Source of the DNA: CAIXOA01 sp041653635
GTDB lineage: Archaea > Micrarchaeota > Micrarchaeia > Anstonellales > Bilamarchaeaceae
Direction: 5' to 3'
Length of the DNA: 64,000 bases
Assembly (NCBI GenBank): GCA_041653635.1
Contig: JBAZFC010000001.1
Coordinates: 186,001 to 250,000, forward strand
Shown here: positions 16,546 through 26,300 of the stretch, one piece after another
How positions within the stretch are numbered: the stretch's first letter is position 1
Layout: every line of letters starts with the position of its first letter
Position numbers and translations under genes: made by a program
The notes under the pieces: generated by a model
Told to the model about the DNA's origin: nothing
The model's input: only the letters and a program-made list of their open reading frames with translations
The model's database searches: none

Positions 16546-19506
16546 ATGATAGAATTCAGCCCATTATATCTATTGATTGTGCTGTTTGCCGGCTTTTTCG
16601 TGCCGGGAATGCTGCTTTCGCTCGGCCTGCTGAAAAGGAAGGAGCTTCCGCTCTTTGACAAGGCGTGCGTGGGGCTGGGGCTCGGTATTGTGGTGCCCGC
16701 GCTAATCGCGTTCCTGCTCTCGTTCGTGGGCATATTGTTCTCCTATTCCACGGCGCTGGTGTCCATCTTCATATTCTACGCGATAGGCGCGGCGGTCTTC
16801 GTGAAGGAGAAGGCCTGGGAGCAGCTTGCGCTTCCCAAGGACCCTAAGCTCATAATTACTTCGGCGGCGCTCGCATTCGTGCTGCTGCTCAGCTTCTGGA
16901 TAAGGATGCAGACCTACAGCCCGGTGTTCATGGAGCTGGACCCGTACTTCTACATGTACATAACCCACCTCATAGTCGTGCACGGCGAGGTGCCGCTCAC
17001 GGACCAGACCGCGTGGTACCCGCTGGAAACTTCGCACAGGGGGTCCGTCCTCAAGCCATATGCCGAGGCGATAGAATACTCATTATACACCGGCGGGGGG
17101 GACTATGAGAAGTACCTGATGTCGGATTTGGCGGGGAGCTCGCCCGCGATACTCGCCGCTCTTGCGATTTTCTTCGTCGCGCTGTTCATCTCCGCGGAAT
17201 ACAAGAGGGAGTTCGGGGTGATAGCCGCAGCGGTGTTCGCGTTCATGCCCATGTTCCTCATGAAGACGCTGGCCGGGGAGAGCGAAATCCAGCCGTACGC
17301 GTTCTTCGCGCTGGCGTTTTTCTTCGCGATGTATGCGCTGGCGATAAAGAGGAAGGACTATACTTTTGCAGGGCTTGCGGGGCTTGCGCTCGCATCGGTC
17401 ATAATGGGCTCGGCATCGTCGGTGGTCGCATATGCGACGCTCATCATATTCGTGCCGCTGCAGGCGCTGCTACTCTTCTACACCAAGGGGGACCTGAAGG
17501 AATTCGTAAAGCTCAACGCGGTGGTGCTGCTTGGGGCGGTGCTGATGTCCGTGATAAAGGACGGCTACACGAGCGGGGCGTTCTCAATTTCCGGGCTGCT
17601 CGCGGGCAGCCTGTTATTTACCATAATAGCGTTCCTGGTTGCGGTTGCGCTGGCGGCGATAAAGGAGAAGGTGGCGGATGCGGAGACCGCATCGTATGCC
17701 ATCGGGGCGCTGCTGCTCGTTGGCGTGCTGTTGCTGGCCTTCACCCCCCTGGGGGACAGGCTCGTCGGGCTTGTGGGCGGCTCGCTCAGCATCGCGAACT
17801 ACAACGTGCCGCTGCAGAAGACCATCGCCGAGCAGGGGCAGGCGGACACAAACTTTGAGGGGACGCTCGGGTTCTCCGGGCTTGCGTTTACGGGGCTTCT
17901 GGGTTTCCTGTTCGCAATACCTTCCGCGGTGGTGAACGCCATCCTCGGCGTGGTGGTGTGGGCGCTGAACACGGGCGCAGACGCTGGGCTCGCATTCGTG
18001 CCCAAGGACAACAGCATGCTGCTGTTCATCTACTTCATGGCGATAGCGGCAATCGCGCACTCCATGTACAGGAAAGTGAAGTTCGGGGATTTGCGGCTTC
18101 CGCTGCTATTCCTCGCGCTCATCTTCCCTATATCCATAGTCGGGATGCTGAAGACCAAATATACAACATACCTCGGGTTTGCGGCCGCGGTCGCGCTGGG
18201 GGTGGTGCTCGGCGAGATTTTTGACTTCATGCTCCTGCGCTTCAACAGCATGCAGGACGCGGCGGAGCGGGAGAGGATGGTGAAATACGCGTTCATGGGG
18301 ATGGTGCTGCTGGGCTCGCTGTATGCGGTCCTGCAGGCGGTCCATCCTGTGAGCGTCGGGCAGGCGCTCCTCACCAATTCGTTCCAGGAGAGGTTCGGGG
18401 ACAACCCCCTTGCAGCGCAGCCGAAGCTGCGGGCGGTCTGCTCGCTTTTGGACCCGATGGGGGTGGGCAACGATTCCATATGCCTGGCGGCGAGGGACCC
18501 GGCAAGGTTCGCGGACATGGGGCCCAATTACCAATATGATACGGCGGTGTGCGCATATTCAATAATCGCCAATCCGCAGTCGCCCACATATGATGAGAGG
18601 ATTGCGCTCCAGTACAGGTGCCTGACCAGGATAAGCGACTACTGGATAAACCTGATGGACTGGATGGAGACTACGCCGGAGGATGCGCGCTTCACATCCT
18701 GGTGGGACTACGGCCACTGGACAAATTATTTCGGGGAGAGGGATACCGTGCTGAGGAACGAGCACGCCTCCACGGATATGATTGGCGAGGTGGCGCACGG
18801 GTTCATTTACGGGACGCCGGAGGAACTGCGCTCCTTCATGCTGGCGCACGACTCCAAATACGTGTTCTTTGACCAGGAGATAATAGGGACCGTAAGGTCC
18901 GACGGGTACATGAGCTTCGGGGGGAAGTTTGGGGCGCTCAACTATCTTTCATGCGCGAGGAACCACGAGACCAGCGTGAACCAGAATCCCGGGGAATCCG
19001 TCTGCGAATTCGAGCACATGTGGGAGAGCATATACGTGCCTAGCGGCGCGCAGGCACAGCCGTGCATAATATCGCCGACTTCCGGGAAGGCCGGGGTGGT
19101 GGGATACACGGCGAAGATCGTGCCCGGCGCGGGGAGTGCGCAGAGGACGCTGGTAGAGACTTACTGCGTGGGGGGGGTCACGATTGCGGACGGGAGCACC
19201 ATATTAGGGACCTACTACCTGGATGAAGGCATGAAGCTGCCGAACGGGGACCTTAAGTTAAATAAGGCGATACTGAGCTTTGATTACGAGGACACGGCGC
19301 AGGGAGTTAAGCTTTATACCGCGCTTTACGACCACACGCCCAGGTGGGTGGAGAACGGCGAGCTGAAGGACGGCTGGGAGGACAGGAAGGGCAAGTTCTA
19401 CGACTCCAATTTGTATAATGGGTTCGTGCTCGGGAACCTGCCAGGGTTTGATTTGGTGTATGAAACGCCGAACGGGGAAATAAAAGTGTATAGGATAAGG
19501 GAGTGA
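16546..19506 (+). CDS. aglB: Oligosaccharyltransferase AglB (STT3 family)
   Basis: This integral membrane enzyme transfers lipid-linked oligosaccharide to Asn in N-x-S/T sequons on the outer face of the membrane. Of its 986 residues, about 1-610 form some 11-13 transmembrane helices, with the conserved acidic ELDPYFY in the first external loop. The C-terminal globular domain carries the catalytic-site signature WWDYGHW near residue 720. Length is normal for archaeal AglB. It starts at ATG 16546 and is followed by a bidirectional hairpin. Likely substrates include surface-layer and anchored proteins such as the Asn-sequon-rich 53.3-kb gene product. Confidence 0.96.
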   Translation: MIEFSPLYLLIVLFAGFFVPGMLLSLGLLKRKELPLFDKACVGLGLGIVVPALIAFLLSFVGILFSYSTALVSIFIFYAIGAAVFVKEKAWEQLALPKDPKLIITSAALAFVLLLSFWIRMQTYSPVFMELDPYFYMYITHLIVVHGEVPLTDQTAWYPLETSHRGSVLKPYAEAIEYSLYTGGGDYEKYLMSDLAGSSPAILAALAIFFVALFISAEYKREFGVIAAAVFAFMPMFLMKTLAGESEIQPYAFFALAFFFAMYALAIKRKDYTFAGLAGLALASVIMGSASSVVAYATLIIFVPLQALLLFYTKGDLKEFVKLNAVVLLGAVLMSVIKDGYTSGAFSISGLLAGSLLFTIIAFLVAVALAAIKEKVADAETASYAIGALLLVGVLLLAFTPLGDRLVGLVGGSLSIANYNVPLQKTIAEQGQADTNFEGTLGFSGLAFTGLLGFLFAIPSAVVNAILGVVVWALNTGADAGLAFVPKDNSMLLFIYFMAIAAIAHSMYRKVKFGDLRLPLLFLALIFPISIVGMLKTKYTTYLGFAAAVALGVVLGEIFDFMLLRFNSMQDAAERERMVKYAFMGMVLLGSLYAVLQAVHPVSVGQALLTNSFQERFGDNPLAAQPKLRAVCSLLDPMGVGNDSICLAARDPARFADMGPNYQYDTAVCAYSIIANPQSPTYDERIALQYRCLTRISDYWINLMDWMETTPEDARFTSWWDYGHWTNYFGERDTVLRNEHASTDMIGEVAHGFIYGTPEELRSFMLAHDSKYVFFDQEIIGTVRSDGYMSFGGKFGALNYLSCARNHETSVNQNPGESVCEFEHMWESIYVPSGAQAQPCIISPTSGKAGVVGYTAKIVPGAGSAQRTLVETYCVGGVTIADGSTILGTYYLDEGMKLPNGDLKLNKAILSFDYEDTAQGVKLYTALYDHTPRWVENGELKDGWEDRKGKFYDSNLYNGFVLGNLPGFDLVYETPNGEIKVYRIRE

Positions 19507-19522
19507 ATTGGAAGATAAAAGG

Positions 19523-19557
19523 ATGGGCATCATTTGGATGCCCATTTCTGATTTTTA
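19523..19557. terminator. Bidirectional hairpin terminator between aglB and a giant gene
   Basis: ATGGGCATC-ATTTG-GATGCCCAT is a perfect 9-bp inverted repeat (19523-19545) followed by TTTCTGATTTTTAT. It sits between two convergent genes and could serve both. Confidence 0.65.
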
Positions 19558-19561
19558 TGGA

Positions 19562-22500
19562 TTATTCGGCGGTTTCTTCTGGCCAGTCGCTGTATGTCGC
19601 GCGCCTGCCCCTTCCCGTCGGTTTTAGGAAATCATGCGCCGCCTTCCAGCCGCTGCCCGCACCGGCCCATATCGCGGACCTCTTTTCCGGGTGTGCGTTC
19701 CAGTAGGCACGCACTACGTCGTCTGGCATGGACACGAGGAACTCCACATCGTTGACTTCCGCGCCGGTTTCTGCGAACCTCACCTCAAGCAGCGGGAGCG
19801 CCGCTTCCGCGGTCATCCATTCCACGTGGTCGCTGTCAGCGAGCTCCTCCATCTGGCTTGTGGAGAGAATCCTGCCCGCCTGCTGCGGGAGGTGAGGCAG
19901 GTACGCCATCACCATGTCCAAGACGTTCTCTTCCCTCGTGGATTCAAGTATGGTCTGGCCGGGGTAGCGCGCGTTGAACTTGGCTAGGAAGTATTCATTT
20001 AGGGATTCCATCGTGGGCTGTGCCCCTCCGGTCTTGATTGCATTCACCGCATCAAGCAGAAGGAATATCCTTTCCGGGGAATAATTCGGGTAGATTTCCA
20101 GGAGCTTGTCCATGAAGCCGCGGAGCTCCGGGTAGCCGGAGATGTAGTCCACCATCTGCTGGTCCACATTCTGGTCGGTAACGTCCCCAAGCCCGATTCC
20201 CCTCATTTCAGCATATTCCAAAGCCATGCCTATTCTTGTCATCTCTATGGAAAGCAGTTTTGCCTCTGGAGCGCCTTCAAGGAAATACGCCACGGTTATC
20301 GGCGAGAGGTTTGGCGCGAGCTGGCCCCGGAGGTATGTTATCGCATCCATCGCCGTGCGCCTCTCGTTCCCAGGGGTTGAGAGGTATTCAAGCGCCATTG
20401 TGTATGCGTGCAGCCTCGCGTCGCCCTCCATGTTCTGCGCTATCAGGCTCACTACCATGGGGTTCTTCTGCACCAGGTAAAACTGGGCGAGCCTTTCCGC
20501 GAACTGCGGAATTGCTTCCCCAGACCGCCTTAGCTGGAACGCCTGCATGAACGTGGCCATGTCCTCGCCCCTGCCGGCTTCGCCTGGCGTCCTCGCATTT
20601 ACAACATCTATGATTGGCTGCACGAATGCCCTGAACCGCTCTATCCCGAACAACCTGTTGAATACGTCTATCTCCCGGTTTGCCGGGCTGGTCATGAGGG
20701 ACTCAACAAGGTCCGCATAGACGTCCCTCTGGCTGGCCGTGGGAACCAGGCTTTCTATTATGCTTGGCACCCTTCCGGAATGCGCTGCCGGGAGCTTGAG
20801 GTACTCCTTGAAGAAGTAAATCTGCGCCGCATCCGGCTGGCCCGCGTAATTGGTTGTTATGTGCCTGCCAACCGTGTCTATGAAAGCCAGTGCATCCTTC
20901 AGGGCCTGCTGCTTGCTCGTATCAGAGAAGGTTGCGAGCTGTGACGGTTCTATCCCTACCGTTGATTGGAGATACATGTCAACCGCAACCCTCAGCTCGG
21001 GGTTGCTGGCGAGGAGTGCAGTGCGCGCCGTCACGAAGGCACCTGCTGCGGGGATTACTGCGTGAACCTCCGCCTCTGTGCCGGTTGTTTCTGAAGACTG
21101 TTGCTGTGCGGGCTGCCTCGCTGCGCTCCGCCCGGTTCCTGTTACGGTTTGCCACAGATAAGTTACTGGGTCGCGTACATCCGTCCAGCCTGCACGATAA
21201 TCAACTGCCCATGCGAGTTCTGTACAGCCCAAAAGTGCGACCCATCCCGAGATCTTTGCGCCTTTTGTCGGGCCTGAGAATGCTTCCCTTAATATACTAG
21301 ATGCCGTACGCGCCGGGGCGGCGATATATCTGGCAACGGTGACTCCTGTAGAACCCGCACTCCTGCTGGCCATCCTCCACGGGTCAACAAACATTCTTGC
21401 CCAAGTGCTCGTGGAAGGTGTGAAAGGTGCCCGGTTAACCACGGCGATATCCGCACCAGTAACTTCGAGAACGAGGATATTGTCAGCCGAACTCACACGC
21501 AAGGTCCTGTCAAGTATCCTTGTGTCTATGCCACGCAACAGATCTATGGGGTTCCTGAAGCCCTGCTGGCCTGCGAATGCGTTCTGAATCGCAGTGCCGA
21601 AGCGACCTAGCCCCTCGGCAATCGCCAATCTATCCAACATGCCATTGAGTTCAGGGTTTTGTAATTGTCGCAATTGTCTCGCGGCATCAGCCCAGTTGCC
21701 TTTTTCAATATTCTTTAATGCAGCTTCGATCTGCTGCGATGTATTTTCAGGCAGATATTGTGTGTATTGTAAACGCAGAAGTTCACTCTTTATGTTAGTA
21801 TGTAGTCCCTCGACGGTATCCAACGTAACAGCACCACTGTGGATATTATCCTTGAAAACCTCCAGAATGCCCTGTGCCTCCGCTTTCGCCTGAGTTAATG
21901 CTGTTTCAGCCGCCTGCACCTTTGCTCTCTGTACTTGAATCTGCTGGTCTAGTGCCTGGATTTCCGTCTGCTCAATCTGAGAGGCGCCTGGTCGCGCGCC
22001 TGCCCTCCTGCCGGCCGCATTTGCCCTTTCAGCGGTCATGCGGTCTAATTCCGCCTTAAGTTCATCATATGTTTTTTGCTTCGGTTCTACCACAACCCTT
22101 AGGACTTCAGCACGCACTGCTGCGACCGCATTCGTAAAGGTGGCAACCCTCTGTTGGCTGAAGGGGTCGTATTCGTTTGCAATCAACGAGAACAGACCCG
22201 AAAGCGCAATTGCGCTTCCCACGACGCTCCTGACGCCAGCTATGCCTGCTGCCTGCACTTCTGGAAGGTCCGTGCCGCGGCCTGCGTATTCATCACTGAA
22301 ATTGGACTGCATGAAGCCGATGGTCGCGTAAAGGGAGCGATCCCATGCCTCCTGCATCTGGGCGGGGGTTACCGTGGACGGCATTGCGCCGCCGCTGGAG
22401 CTGAAGAGTTCATTCATCCTGTTGGAATAATCCAGCAGCCAATAGAGCGCAACCTTGTCATCCGTGCTTATGTCTGCCATGCTAAAGGCATCTAGTGTAT

Positions 22501-23308
22501 CCTCAGAAATTCCCGCTGCGAGGAGCATCCCCCTCGCCTCTGATTCGCCTATTGTAACTGTGGAACCGTCTTCCAGCTCTATGTCAAATCTCTGGGTGGG
22601 GGAAGGTATCACTGATTGAAAGGCAGAAACGATTCCGCTGCCTATGCTTGCCCAGAATCCCGGGGCTTCTGCAGCAGGGGCTTCCGCAGGTTGCGTAACC
22701 GGTGCGGCCGATGCCTCCTGCAACACGCCGGAAAGCTGCTCATGGACCACCGCCTGCAACTCGGATGTGCTGGCGTTGCCGTGCATCGCCTCTCCTGCGA
22801 AAAGCAGGAGCAGCCTGTCGCGCAGGTCCTCCTTCTGCGCGGCGGAAAGCGACTGGAATGACTCCCTCTGTGAGTTTATGTCCACCTGCCTGGCGCCTTC
22901 CCCGCCCAAAAGGCTTAGGGCGCGCATGCCCGCGGGCTGCGCAAGGTCGTCCAGAAGCCGGTTTACGTTCCTTACAACCATGTTAAGGTTGTCGGTGTTG
23001 TTCAATACGGCACCGTATGTTTCAGAATCAAGGGTTCTCTCTGCGGACGAGCGGTCTGCGCGGACATCTGAGCGGAAGGCTTCAACCATAGTAACACCTA
23101 TATTATTGCTGTTTCGGGTATTTAAAAAGGTATCTTGAGGGGCGGCATCTGACTGTGCGAGGAGCGCCCCTAAAGCGAGAGGGGCCAGCAATGGCAGCCT
23201 CGCCGCCCTTATGCCCCTCACTTCGCCGGGGGAGGGGGCAAACGTGTTTTCAGCCGGCAGGGCTACCGCCTGCTTCTTGGGGGGATTGGCTTTTGCATCG
23301 TCAGGCAT
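19562..23308 (-). CDS. Giant hypothetical protein (1248 aa), helical, with a coiled coil
   Basis: I do not recognise the family. The N-terminus has a Pro/Lys-rich lead, then a hydrophobic stretch (RLPLLAPLALGALLAQ, about residues 37-52) that could be a signal or membrane anchor. Residues about 350-375 form a hydrophobic helix. About 409-486 form a heptad-rich coiled coil (KQKTYDELKAELDRM onward). Another hydrophobic helix lies near 683-703. The rest is mainly amphipathic helices to the C-terminus. The start has a GTGAT Shine-Dalgarno 4 bp before ATG. The middle of the gene (about 21180-22330) uses visibly more A/T-ending codons than its flanks. It lies 80 bp downstream of a second giant gene on the same strand and may form a functional pair with it. 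Confidence 0.8.
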   Translation of the reverse strand: MPDDAKANPPKKQAVALPAENTFAPSPGEVRGIRAARLPLLAPLALGALLAQSDAAPQDTFLNTRNSNNIGVTMVEAFRSDVRADRSSAERTLDSETYGAVLNNTDNLNMVVRNVNRLLDDLAQPAGMRALSLLGGEGARQVDINSQRESFQSLSAAQKEDLRDRLLLLFAGEAMHGNASTSELQAVVHEQLSGVLQEASAAPVTQPAEAPAAEAPGFWASIGSGIVSAFQSVIPSPTQRFDIELEDGSTVTIGESEARGMLLAAGISEDTLDAFSMADISTDDKVALYWLLDYSNRMNELFSSSGGAMPSTVTPAQMQEAWDRSLYATIGFMQSNFSDEYAGRGTDLPEVQAAGIAGVRSVVGSAIALSGLFSLIANEYDPFSQQRVATFTNAVAAVRAEVLRVVVEPKQKTYDELKAELDRMTAERANAAGRRAGARPGASQIEQTEIQALDQQIQVQRAKVQAAETALTQAKAEAQGILEVFKDNIHSGAVTLDTVEGLHTNIKSELLRLQYTQYLPENTSQQIEAALKNIEKGNWADAARQLRQLQNPELNGMLDRLAIAEGLGRFGTAIQNAFAGQQGFRNPIDLLRGIDTRILDRTLRVSSADNILVLEVTGADIAVVNRAPFTPSTSTWARMFVDPWRMASRSAGSTGVTVARYIAAPARTASSILREAFSGPTKGAKISGWVALLGCTELAWAVDYRAGWTDVRDPVTYLWQTVTGTGRSAARQPAQQQSSETTGTEAEVHAVIPAAGAFVTARTALLASNPELRVAVDMYLQSTVGIEPSQLATFSDTSKQQALKDALAFIDTVGRHITTNYAGQPDAAQIYFFKEYLKLPAAHSGRVPSIIESLVPTASQRDVYADLVESLMTSPANREIDVFNRLFGIERFRAFVQPIIDVVNARTPGEAGRGEDMATFMQAFQLRRSGEAIPQFAERLAQFYLVQKNPMVVSLIAQNMEGDARLHAYTMALEYLSTPGNERRTAMDAITYLRGQLAPNLSPITVAYFLEGAPEAKLLSIEMTRIGMALEYAEMRGIGLGDVTDQNVDQQMVDYISGYPELRGFMDKLLEIYPNYSPERIFLLLDAVNAIKTGGAQPTMESLNEYFLAKFNARYPGQTILESTREENVLDMVMAYLPHLPQQAGRILSTSQMEELADSDHVEWMTAEAALPLLEVRFAETGAEVNDVEFLVSMPDDVVRAYWNAHPEKRSAIWAGAGSGWKAAHDFLKPTGRGRRATYSDWPEETAE

Positions 23309-23388
23309 TGTATCACGTCAACTAAACTGTTGGAATGTGTACATGAATTTGCATAAATAGTTTTAAAATAAGAGCAGTGGGGCGGGAA

Positions 23389-26300
23389 CTACTGCCCCTC
23401 TCCCAGATATTCCTCAACCTCGCCGGGATAATACACGTTCCACGGGAACCGCGGGTCCGATTCCCCAATGCTGAACCATACCTTCACAATCTCCTGGGCG
23501 CGCTCGGCAGGGTCCTCGGGCATGGAAACCGTTGTTGCAAAGAGGTCGCTGGATAGCATACTGTAAATCATCTCCGCGCTCCAGTATTGTATCTGCTCCG
23601 GGCGGCAGCAGGAGAGGACTTGCACGCAAGCCCACACGACCCAGTCAAGCCCCTTGTCGTTTGCGAGGGCATACGACGCGGCAGCGGATATCACGCGGGA
23701 GGCCTGGGGGTTATCCACGGGGTTGAAATCCACGCCCAGCGAATCAGGGGTCAACTCTTCCAGCACACGCAGCAGCTTGTACGCGTTTTCAACCTTGTCC
23801 GTGCTGTCGCTGCCCGCATAATATTCCTCCAGGAAGAAAAGGTCGCTTACGCCCATACCGCTGAGGTCCATGCCGGCATCCCTGAGCTCCTTGAGGCGGC
23901 TCGCGAAATTGAAGAGGGGTGTGCGGTAGTCCGCTATTGCGAGGGGGTTGCCCAGCCGGTCATGGGCTGCGAGCGAGAGGAAGACCGCGGCGATTATTTT
24001 TATCCTGTCTGCCTCTTGTGGGAAGGAATCCGTGAAGAAGGACCAATCGGTTCCGTCTGGCGACCTTCCGCTATTCACCTCGCGGAGCAGTTCCGCCATC
24101 GTTATGGTGAAATTGGATATCGTGTCAGGGCTGAATGGGCGCCTTCCCATATCGGGATATGCGCCGGCCGCGAGGGCATCCATGAAGAAAAGCGAGCCGC
24201 TGTCCAGCGAATTGAGAACGTCAAGGACCTTGCCCTGCGCCTCGTTTATCTCCCTTGCGGCAGGGAGGCGGTCGTTGATGGAATAGGCGACTGCACCGAC
24301 GACGACTGCGCCCACGGCTGCGGTCTTGCCCGCGGTGAAAAGGTCGCGCAGCTGTTCAATTTTATTCAGCCGGGTTACGAGCTGGAGGGCGCGCGCCTCG
24401 GTAACGGGGGTTGTGGAAGTGAGTATCCCTACGTCCTCCCATACGACTGCGAGTTCGCGGTTTATCTCGCTTATCGCGCCCCTTGCCGCCTCTATATCCG
24501 CAGGATTGGTGAGGTGCAGCTCGGCAAGGAGGGCCTCTTCGGACTGCCTCTGTGCCGGCGCGGTAAGGGCGTACCTGCGCAGGCTCATCGCTGCCTGCGG
24601 GTCTAGGTATATGCTTTTCGTGGCAATCTGCTCCGCGGTTTCAGAGGCGCCTATCCTGGCTGCGGTGCGGGTGAGCAACGGGTCCTGCGCCGGGACTAGC
24701 TGGGAGACCTCGATTGTCTGGCGTGCGCCTCCCCTGCCCAATACCAACCCAAGGCCTTCCATGGTGCCGCTAAAGACGATGGACATCGCGGGCAGCGCGT
24801 TCCCCGCAGAGGCGTATGTGGAGCTTATGTATTCCCTCAGCGCATCTATGCCTCCCTCCGCGTATACGGAGGATGCGATGGGGATGGTGAGCCACATGTT
24901 CCTCAATGCCTGGAAGCCGGCGTGCATTCCATAGAAGGAAAGGAAGCCGCGCGGGGTGTAACCGACCGAAGCCCACCTCAGCGCCGTTTCGCCGACTGCT
25001 CCGAAGCTGACCTCGCCCAGGCCCGCGGCGGTTGCCGCCGAAAGGGTGCCGGAGGAGACGCTCACTGCGTCGCGGAAGCGCAAAATGCCGCTTACGCTTT
25101 TTATGAAGAGCGCGCCACCAGTCGCAAAAACTACGGAATCAAAAACCGCCTCCCATGGGTCTCCCCGCCTCAGGTCTTCAGCAAAGCGTGCACCCGCGGC
25201 CGTGGTGCCGAGCGCGGCGGAGCTTGCCGCGAAAACCCTGCTTCCGAAGGATTCCGGCACGAAGCCCGCGCCCCTGCGCATCAGGAGGAAGAGCCCGGCT
25301 AACTTGAGGTCTTCATAGACTTCGTCGCTCCTCTCGCCGGCGAAGTACCTCATGGCGTTCAGCCATACGGGTGCGCCCATGACCGCGGTTGCGGTGGTTG
25401 CCTGCCTGTATCCTATTGCGAGAAGCTCCCGATATGATGTTGAGGAGATAGTAGCGATGAAAGAACGGGCTGCACCGCGCTCAGCAGCCCCTAGAGCCAG
25501 GTCAAGGCCCAGGGTGACGCCCCGCGCCACCGTGCCGATGCCCAGGGTTGCCACCGAGGCCCAGAATATGAAATCCGCCGCCCCGTATTTTATGAAATAT
25601 TTGGAGAACGAGTATGCCTTGTCCCAGAGGTCGCCGTTCCTGAACCTCTCCTGGAGGTTCCAGTCGTACTGCTGGCTTGCGAACTGCTGTACCGCTTCTT
25701 CTACGTTGTCAAAGCTGGACGCCAGGCCGGAAAGGTATTCCGAAAGGGGGCCGAACAGCATCGCATTCTCATCGGGCTGCACTATATGTTCATCAGGCGG
25801 CTGCAGCGCAGGGACGCCCCCTTCTATCGGCAAGAACGTATCCTCAAGCTGCTGGGTGGAATAAAGAGCTTGCAGGCCCCTCGCCTGCAGTTCCTTCACG
25901 ATTGTGTGCTTGATGAAGTCCCCATAGGCCTGCAGCCTCTCCTTGAGGCTGGGCAGTTCCGCATAATACTGTTCCCTGTTGGCGATAAAACGCTTTACCG
26001 CCTCGGAATCTATGGAGGACGGGAGGCCCCCATACGTGGCCATCTCCAGAAGGAGGGTGTCGTTAGGGAGCGACCCTTGCATGCGGCGGTACTCGTTGGC
26101 CTTCTGGTACTCTATGTAATCGCTTAGAATGGAATTGAACTTCGCCTTTGCTTCAAAGAGCGCGAGCACGCCCGCCAGCGAGAGGTACTCCCCGAGAATG
26201 TTCGAAATCTGGGGGTCCAAAGCGGGGAGCTGCCTTCCTTCAAATATTGAGCCGGGCGGCATCCCGACCATTGCCGCGGCTATCGCAAGCCGCTGGCCCT

